A stretch of DNA of 5,894 nucleotides. Origin: an uncultured Bacilli bacterium. GTDB lineage: Bacteria; Bacillota_I; Bacilli_A; RF39; UBA660. This document shows, piece after piece, positions 1 to 3,556 of the stretch; position 1 is the stretch's first letter, and each line of letters starts with the position of its first letter. A model generated the notes under the pieces. It did not search any database and was not told the DNA's origin. It saw nothing but the letters and a program-made list of their open reading frames with translations. The DNA lies in contig CANQCH010000070.1 of the NCBI GenBank assembly GCA_947589165.1, positions 1 through 5,894 of the forward strand, in the 5' to 3' direction. A program made the position numbers and the translations under genes.

Positions 1-72
1 ATTCCTGCTGAAGAAGCTCAAGGTTATGCTGATCAATTAACTGAAGCTGGTGCTGAAGTAGAATTAGCTTAA
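1..72 (+). CDS. rplL: Ribosomal protein L7/L12, C-terminal end (partial)
   Basis: The window opens in frame inside a gene whose last 23 codons end in a tandem stop, TAATAA at 70-75. The residues read IPAEEAQGYADQLTEAGAEV followed by ELA, which matches the end of the L7/L12 C-terminal domain: a P/S-x-EEA helix start, then the L-x-E-A-G-A-x-V-E-L final helix and strand. L7/L12 forms the stalk of the 50S subunit and recruits translation GTPases such as EF-G and EF-Tu, both encoded further along this window. The 5' part lies outside the window, so length and start cannot be judged. An intrinsic terminator follows 12 bases after the stop, so this is the last gene of its operon (typically rplJ-rplL). 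Identification rests on a short tail but the pattern is distinctive. Confidence 0.85.
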   Translation: MPAEEAQGYADQLTEAGAEVELA

Positions 73-84
73 TAAAAGTAAAAT

Positions 85-108
85 ACCAGGTCGCTGACTT
101 GGTTTTTT
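85..108 (+). terminator. Intrinsic terminator after rplL
   Basis: An 8-bp stem (85-92 ACCAGGTC with 96-103 GACTTGGT, one G-U pair) closes a 3-base loop and runs into six Ts at 103-108. This is a standard rho-independent terminator. It separates rplL from the downstream genes; in many Firmicutes transcription would instead continue into rpoB. Confidence 0.88.
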
Positions 109-110
109 AT

Positions 111-139
111 TTGACTAAAAATAGATAATTATATATAAT
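111..139 (+). promoter_or_regulatory. Sigma-A-type promoter for the two small genes
   Basis: TTGACT at 111-116 and TATAAT at 134-139 are separated by 17 bases, so 11 of 12 box positions match consensus. The -35 begins two bases after the T-run of the preceding terminator. Initiation would fall near 146, about 17 bases before the first start codon. The Shine-Dalgarno site GAGGAG (149-154) follows. Confidence 0.85.
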
Positions 140-162
140 ATTTTAAGTGAGGAGCGGATTAT

Positions 163-285
163 ATGAAATTAAATAATCATGGTTGGGGTATGGCCGAAAT
201 GTTATTTTTTTGTGCGGCTATTTTAATTGCTCTTTTAATAGCTGCCTTTTTAATTTATTCTTTGTATAATCAATTAGGTATTTAA
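163..285 (+). CDS. Small prepilin-like membrane peptide (40 aa)
   Basis: The frame runs from ATG at 163 to TAA at 283-285, with a good Shine-Dalgarno site (GAGGAG, 149-154) eight bases upstream and a strong promoter in front, so it is very likely a real gene. The peptide begins MKLNNHGWGMAEMLFF, followed by one hydrophobic helix to about residue 35 and a short polar tail. The N-terminus matches the class III (type IV prepilin) signal: a short basic/polar leader, Gly7 as the residue before cleavage, then Glu12 at position +5 and a hydrophobic helix. In that family a prepilin peptidase cuts after the Gly and Glu5 helps assembly. There is no globular pilin head, so it could be a minimal pilin-like subunit or simply a single-pass small membrane protein. 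The helix predicts membrane location. Its stop abuts the start of the next gene. No named family is claimed. Confidence 0.75.
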   Translation: MKLNNHGWGMAEMLFFCAAILIALLIAAFLIYSLYNQLGI

Positions 286-471
286 ATGAAAATAGATATT
301 GAAAAATTACGAAATGATTTAATTGATTATTTGGGCACCGCTTTTTATACTGGCTATGGCGTAGCCGTTGTGGAAATTAGTAAAGTGCAAAATGCGAGCG
401 TCGAAGAGTTAATTGCCATGGCGGAACAATATGGTTTTAATCTTAACGAATATGAAACATATACTAGGTAA
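286..471 (+). CDS. Conserved-looking small hypothetical protein (61 aa)
   Basis: The ATG at 286 directly follows the TAA of the upstream gene (TAAATG). Only a weak AGG (276-278) serves as a ribosome site, so translation is probably coupled to the 40-residue membrane peptide. The protein is acidic and soluble-looking, with no signal peptide or membrane segment. It has an N-terminal helix (MKIDIEKLRNDLIDYLG), a central segment rich in Gly, Ala and Val, and a C-terminal helical stretch, ASVEELIAMAEQYGFNL (residues 38-54). That last segment superficially recalls the end of small helical domains such as Nif11, but too weakly to assign. I recall similar small proteins in Erysipelotrichia and Mollicutes-like genomes but cannot name the family. 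The terminator stem begins inside the last codons, so this gene closes the unit. Function unknown. Confidence 0.8.
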   Translation: MKIDIEKLRNDLIDYLGTAFYTGYGVAVVEISKVQNASVEELIAMAEQYGFNLNEYETYTR

Positions 472-486
472 TGACCTAGTTTTTTT
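463..486 (+). terminator. Intrinsic terminator overlapping a stop codon
   Basis: A perfect 7-bp stem, ACTAGGT (463-469) with ACCTAGT (474-480), closes the loop AATG and is followed by Ts through 486. The left arm is coding sequence: it covers the end of the 61-codon gene and the first base of its TAA (469-471). It ends the small two-gene unit and lies one base before the next -35 box. Confidence 0.88.
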
Positions 487-487
487 A

Positions 488-515
488 TTGACAATGAAAG
501 AAAAATCTTTATAAT
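488..515 (+). promoter_or_regulatory. Consensus sigma-A promoter for the sigma-like genes
   Basis: TTGACA at 488-493 and TATAAT at 510-515 are both perfect consensus, with a 16-base spacer, one short of the optimum. Initiation would fall near 522. A Shine-Dalgarno site, AGAAGG (530-535), sits six bases before the ATG at 542. This is the only strong promoter seen for the two tandem sigma-like genes, so they are probably one transcript. Confidence 0.85.
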
Positions 516-528
516 ATAAGAGATTTTT
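501..528 (+). promoter_or_regulatory. Inverted repeat over the -10 box (possible operator)
   Basis: The arms AAAAATCT (501-508) and AGATTTTT (521-528) are exact reverse complements. One mismatched pair followed by one further matched pair extends them to 501-510 and 519-528. The centre falls at about 514.5, within the TATAAT box, and the right arm covers the expected transcription start. The left arm lies upstream of the start, so an RNA made here could not fold it; the symmetry would act as DNA, for instance as a dimeric repressor or autoregulator site. AT richness makes chance symmetry a real alternative. Confidence 0.4.
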
Positions 529-541
529 AAGAAGGTTAGTT

Positions 542-1492
542 ATGAATTCTAAGATAGATAAAAAATTTCAACATAATTCTAAAATTTTAGAACAATGGCA
601 TGCTAGTATTACCAAATATTATGTTTTAAGTCCTAGAGAAGCCAAACAATTAATGCGATTATTTTTAAATGAAAAAGATGAAAAGAAAAAAGTTGGAATT
701 CGAAATGTTATTGTTTTAGGAACATTAGAATATATTTATCAATTTTTAAAACAAAGTGTCTTTATTAATCTAATTTGTAATTGGTTTGATATGGAAGATG
801 TCATTAATGCCACTGTGGAGGCTTGGATTAAATTTATTTCCAAAGAACAAATAAATTCTCGAGCACATTTGTACACTATAGATTCTGAATATACATTATA
901 TGGTCAAACTTTTTTAAATCACATATTAAGTAATTTATGTAGTAGTAATACTCTTTCTTTTGTTAATAAAAGAGTGGTTAATGATTTTCGGGAATTAACA
1001 AATTGGTATTATTTATATTTAAATAATAAAAAAGATAAAACTAGTTTTAGTTTTGTTGATTTTAAAAAAGTTATATGGAGTTATACTAATAAATTGAATG
1101 AAAAAAGTTTATTAAAAATATATAATGCCTTTAAATATTTAGATAATGTATTTGGAATAAAAGAAGAAAATTTAACATTAGAAGTAATTAATAAATTAAA
1201 ATATTTCTTATATTTTGGTTGTAATATGGCTCCATTTAATAATAATTTAGTTTATGATGAAAAAACAATGATTAATCGGTTATTATGCCAAGATTTAATT
1301 GAACAAATATTTGGTGATAATGATATATTAACGCCCAAAAAACGCGAACTTTTAGCTAAATTATTTGTGGAAGGTAGAAATGAAATAAGTATTGCCCAAG
1401 AAAATAATGTTTGCCATCAAAGTGTAAATGATTTAAAAAGAAGAACGCTAGAAAAAATAAAAAAGAAATATCAAGATTTAGAGTTAGATTAG
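542..1492 (+). CDS. Divergent sigma-70-like factor, first of a tandem pair (316 aa)
   Basis: The start is ATG at 542, with AGAAGG six bases upstream; the stop is TAG. Residues about 30-101 resemble sigma region 1.2/2: an LSPREAKQLMRLFLNEKDE opening, then IRNVIVLGTLEYIYQFL like region 2.1, and WFDMEDVINATVEAWIKFI (81-99), in the style of the region 2.2 DLIQEGxxGLxKAxxKF core-binding helix. Residues 263-314 resemble region 4: LTPKKRELLAKLFVEGRNEI, then a helix-turn-helix at about 284-306 ending in LKRRTLEKIKKKY, like the R-x-(L)-x-K-L end of sigma factors. About 150 residues between them show no recognisable region 3 and are rich in Asn, Lys, Tyr and Phe. The expected role is to bind core RNA polymerase and direct it to particular promoters. 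It is much more AT-rich than the flanking ribosomal genes (for example 7 G/C in bases 1081-1140 against 22 in 5221-5280). A non-sigma DNA-binding regulator of sigma ancestry remains possible. Confidence 0.72.
   Translation: MNSKIDKKFQHNSKILEQWHASITKYYVLSPREAKQLMRLFLNEKDEKKKVGIRNVIVLGTLEYIYQFLKQSVFINLICNWFDMEDVINATVEAWIKFISKEQINSRAHLYTIDSEYTLYGQTFLNHILSNLCSSNTLSFVNKRVVNDFRELTNWYYLYLNNKKDKTSFSFVDFKKVIWSYTNKLNEKSLLKIYNAFKYLDNVFGIKEENLTLEVINKLKYFLYFGCNMAPFNNNLVYDEKTMINRLLCQDLIEQIFGDNDILTPKKRELLAKLFVEGRNEISIAQENNVCHQSVNDLKRRTLEKIKKKYQDLELD
644..691 (+). repeat. 48-bp exact repeat, copy in first sigma-like gene
   Basis: This stretch encodes the KQLMRLFLNEKDEKKK segment (residues 35-50) and is identical base for base to 1659-1706 in the second gene. 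It is the longest exact match I found between the two paralogs and could allow recombination or gene conversion between them. Confidence 0.9.
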
Positions 1493-1556
1493 ATTGCGAA
1501 ATGTAATCACAAAGAGATAAACGAAAATTTCCTAAAAGTAAGAAAGGGTTTTAGTT

Positions 1557-2498
1557 ATGGATTCAGAAATAGATAAAAAGTTTCTTGATAATTATAAAGT
1601 ATTAGAACAATGGCATAAGAGTATCACTAAATATTATGTTTTAAGTCCTAAAGAAGCAAAACAATTAATGCGATTATTTTTAAATGAAAAAGATGAAAAG
1701 AAAAAAAGTGAAATAAGAAACGTAATCGTTCTAGGAACATTAGAACATATTTATCAATTTTTAAAACAAAGTATCTTTATTAATATAATTTGTAATTGGT
1801 TTGATATGGAAGATGTAATTAATGCCACCGTGGAGGCCTGGATTAATTATATTTCAAAAGGTAGCATATATTCTAAAGCCTATATGTATGATTTAAATTC
1901 GAGTTATATTTTATATAGTCAATATTTTTTAAATCATATTTTGGGTAATTTAAATAGTAGAAAAGATTGTTCAGCTGGAGATTTTAGCAGTAAAGAATTG
2001 CATAATTTAACTAATTGGTATTATTTATATTTAAAAGAAAGTAAAAATAATCCTAATTTTAGTTATGAAAACTTTAAAAAAATGGTAATTGAAACTTCGG
2101 ATGGGAATGATGAACGTTTAAGAAAAATATATGATATTTTTAAATATCTAAATCGAGTTTTAAAAATTGATGATTCTTTAGTAAACATTGATACCATTAA
2201 TAGTTTAAAAGTTTTATTATATAATCTTGTAAATATGACTACGTTAGAAAATAGTTTAACTTGGGATGAGGTCATTATGATTGATCGTCTATTAGATCAC
2301 GATTTAATTGGCCAAATATTTGAATTGTTAACGCCAAAACAACGTGAAATTTTATTTAAATTATTTGTGGAAGGTAAAACGGAAATAAGGGTTGCAAAAG
2401 AAAATAATGTTTGTCGTCAAAATGTTATTGATTTAAAAAGAAGAACTTTAGAAAAAATAAAAAAGAAATATCAAGATTTAGAAACAGAATGTATTTAG
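1557..2498 (+). CDS. Divergent sigma-70-like factor, second of a tandem pair (313 aa)
   Basis: This is a paralog of the preceding gene, starting 65 bases after its TAG. The ribosome site AAAGGG (1543-1548) lies eight bases before the ATG, and the leader resembles that of the first copy (TTAGTTATG at the start in both), so the duplication includes the ribosome site. No convincing promoter lies in the gap, which points to co-transcription. Residues 1-101 match the first copy at 86 of 101 positions, and the region 4-like block from LTPKQR (residue 258) to DLE matches at 41 of 52. The middle is clearly more divergent, keeping islands such as LTNWYYLYL and FLNHIL. Domain order is the same: region 2-like helices with WFDMEDVINATVEAWI, an unassigned middle, then a C-terminal helix-turn-helix. 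Within that element it reads CRQNVIDLKRR where copy one reads CHQSVNDLKRR, so DNA preference may differ. No clear terminator follows before the rpsL promoter. Confidence 0.72.
   Translation: MDSEIDKKFLDNYKVLEQWHKSITKYYVLSPKEAKQLMRLFLNEKDEKKKSEIRNVIVLGTLEHIYQFLKQSIFINIICNWFDMEDVINATVEAWINYISKGSIYSKAYMYDLNSSYILYSQYFLNHILGNLNSRKDCSAGDFSSKELHNLTNWYYLYLKESKNNPNFSYENFKKMVIETSDGNDERLRKIYDIFKYLNRVLKIDDSLVNIDTINSLKVLLYNLVNMTTLENSLTWDEVIMIDRLLDHDLIGQIFELLTPKQREILFKLFVEGKTEIRVAKENNVCRQNVIDLKRRTLEKIKKKYQDLETECI
1659..1706 (+). repeat. 48-bp exact repeat, copy in second sigma-like gene
   Basis: Partner of 644-691, in the same reading frame and at the same residue positions (35-50) of the paralog. A second strongly matching stretch links the 3' ends of the two genes (about 1449-1482 and 2449-2482), differing at only a few bases. 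Confidence 0.9.
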
Positions 2499-2520
2499 AA
2501 AATTTTTGCAAAAAATTAGC

Positions 2521-2549
2521 TTGACAATCATATAATAAATTGTTATATT
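2521..2549 (+). promoter_or_regulatory. Extended -10 promoter of the str operon
   Basis: TTGACA (2521-2526, perfect) and TATATT (2544-2549) are 17 bases apart, with TG at 2541-2542 one base before the -10, the extended -10 arrangement. This is a strong vegetative promoter, as expected for ribosomal protein genes. Initiation near 2556 gives an untranslated leader of roughly 90 bases before rpsL. Confidence 0.83.
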
Positions 2550-2566
2550 ATGTATGCGTTTTAAAT

Positions 2567-2592
2567 TTAGGTTCTGCTTAGGTAGAACCTAA
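2567..2592 (+). promoter_or_regulatory. Hairpin in the rpsL 5' leader
   Basis: A perfect 9-bp stem, TTAGGTTCT (2567-2575) with AGAACCTAA (2584-2592), closes an 8-base loop, GCTTAGGT. No T-run follows, so it is not an intrinsic terminator. It lies about ten bases into the predicted transcript and 55 bases before the rpsL start. Leaders of ribosomal operons often carry structures bound by an encoded protein for feedback control, so that is the natural hypothesis. An mRNA-stabilising 5' hairpin is equally possible. The rest of the leader shows no strong second stem. Confidence 0.55.
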
Positions 2593-2647
2593 TAAAAGTA
2601 AAAGTTAGATACGCCTGGTTATGTGTTAATGGGAAGGAGAGAAAAAT

Positions 2648-3061
2648 ATGCCTACAATAAACCAACTTGTTAAAAAGAATCGTAAAAGTAAAACCAGAAA
2701 AAGTAAAAGTCCCGTTTTAAACGTGGGATTTAATACTTTGGAAAGAAAGACAACGGATGCTAAAAGTCCTCAAAAAAGAGGAGTATGTACTAAGGTAGGG
2801 ACGCGGACTCCAAAGAAACCGAACTCAGCTTTAAGAAAATATGCCCGTGTTAGACTTTCTAATGGGAAAGAAATCGATGCTTATATTCCTGGTGAAGGCC
2901 ACAACTTACAAGAACACAGTGTTGTTTTAGTAAGAGGTGGTAGAGTAAAAGACCTTATCGGTGTTCGTTATCATATTGTTCGTGGAACGCTTGATACGCA
3001 CGGTGTTGAAGACAGAAAACAAGGTCGTAGTAAATATGGCGCTAAAAAGCCTAAGAAATAA
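2648..3061 (+). CDS. rpsL: 30S ribosomal protein S12
   Basis: A full-length S12 of 137 residues, the usual size for Firmicutes. AAGGAG (2634-2639) lies eight bases before the ATG. Hallmarks are MPTINQLVKK at the start, PQKRGVCTKVGTRTPKKPNS (41-60) including Lys56 (the streptomycin-site lysine, Lys42 in mature E. coli numbering), EGHNLQEHSVVLVRGGRVKD (83-102) and the GRSKYGAKKPKK tail. S12 sits at the 30S decoding centre and shapes tRNA selection accuracy. Asp102 is the position methylthiolated by RimO in some bacteria. One oddity: the normally invariant KDLPGVRYH reads KDLIGVRYH, with Ile104 (ATC at 2957-2959) replacing the proline. It is the first gene of the str operon, followed 19 bases later by rpsG. 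Confidence 0.98.
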   Translation: MPTINQLVKKNRKSKTRKSKSPVLNVGFNTLERKTTDAKSPQKRGVCTKVGTRTPKKPNSALRKYARVRLSNGKEIDAYIPGEGHNLQEHSVVLVRGGRVKDLIGVRYHIVRGTLDTHGVEDRKQGRSKYGAKKPKK

Positions 3062-3080
3062 GAGTTAAGGAGGAAAAATA

Positions 3081-3548
3081 ATGCGTAAAAGAAGAGCAGT
3101 AAAAAGAAATGTGCTTCCAGATCCTATATATAATTCGAAAGTTGTAACAAAATTAATTAATCAAATTATGACTGATGGAAAAAAGGGAACTGCCCAAAAA
3201 ATATTATATGAAGCATTTGAAAGAGTTGAAAAAGAAACTAATCGTCCGGCAATGGATGTCTTTAACGATGCGATGGAAAATATTAAACCAGCATTAGAAG
3301 TTAAATCACGTCGGGTTGGGGGATCTAATTATCAAGTACCAATTGAAGTAAATGATGAAAGAGCCCAAACTTTAGCTTTAAGATGGTTAGTTAATTATGC
3401 AAAATTAAGAAGTGGAAAGGGAATGGCCATCAATTTAGCAAATGAAATTATGGATGCGGCTAATGGTACTGGTGGTGCTTGCAAGAAACGCGAAGACACA
3501 CATCGGATGGCAGAAGCAAATAAAGCATTTGCTCATTATAGATGGTAG
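3081..3548 (+). CDS. rpsG: 30S ribosomal protein S7
   Basis: A complete S7 of 155 residues, one short of the common 156. A near-perfect ribosome site, AAGGAGG (3067-3073), lies seven bases before the ATG. Family landmarks are VLPDPIYNSK (11-20), DGKKGTAQKILY (32-43), EVKSRRVGGSNYQVPIEV (73-90), RWLVNYAKLR (101-110) and the C-terminal KKREDTHRMAEANKAFAHYR then W. S7 is a primary assembly protein that nucleates the 16S 3' major domain (the 30S head) and lines the exit site. In E. coli it represses its own operon; whether that holds here cannot be told from sequence. The stop TAG is only eight bases before the fusA start, suggesting coupled translation. Confidence 0.98.
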   Translation: MRKRRAVKRNVLPDPIYNSKVVTKLINQIMTDGKKGTAQKILYEAFERVEKETNRPAMDVFNDAMENIKPALEVKSRRVGGSNYQVPIEVNDERAQTLALRWLVNYAKLRSGKGMAINLANEIMDAANGTGGACKKREDTHRMAEANKAFAHYRW

Positions 3549-3556
3549 TGTGAATT

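Noticed and set aside
128..139. Perfect 12-bp palindrome ATTATATATAAT over the first promoter's -10 box
   Set aside because: It contains only A and T in an alternating run, so the symmetry is expected by chance and largely follows from the TATAAT box itself.
1494..1522. Possible promoter between the two sigma-like genes (TTGCGA plus an ATAAAC-like box)
   Set aside because: Both boxes are poor matches, much weaker than the other four promoters here; co-transcription is simpler.
2063..2275. 70-codon minus-strand open frame inside the second sigma-like gene
   Set aside because: It is antisense to a well-supported gene, has no ribosome site or promoter, and its composition is the mirror of the AT-rich coding strand.
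542..2498. Tandem genes as a transposase or mobile element
   Set aside because: No terminal inverted repeats, target duplications, or DDE/serine recombinase motifs are visible; the C-terminus fits a sigma region 4 helix-turn-helix.
2501..2517. Inverted repeat AATTTTT/AAAAATT after the second sigma-like gene as a terminator
   Set aside because: The stem is entirely A-T with a 3-base loop and no T-run follows, so it is too weak for intrinsic termination.
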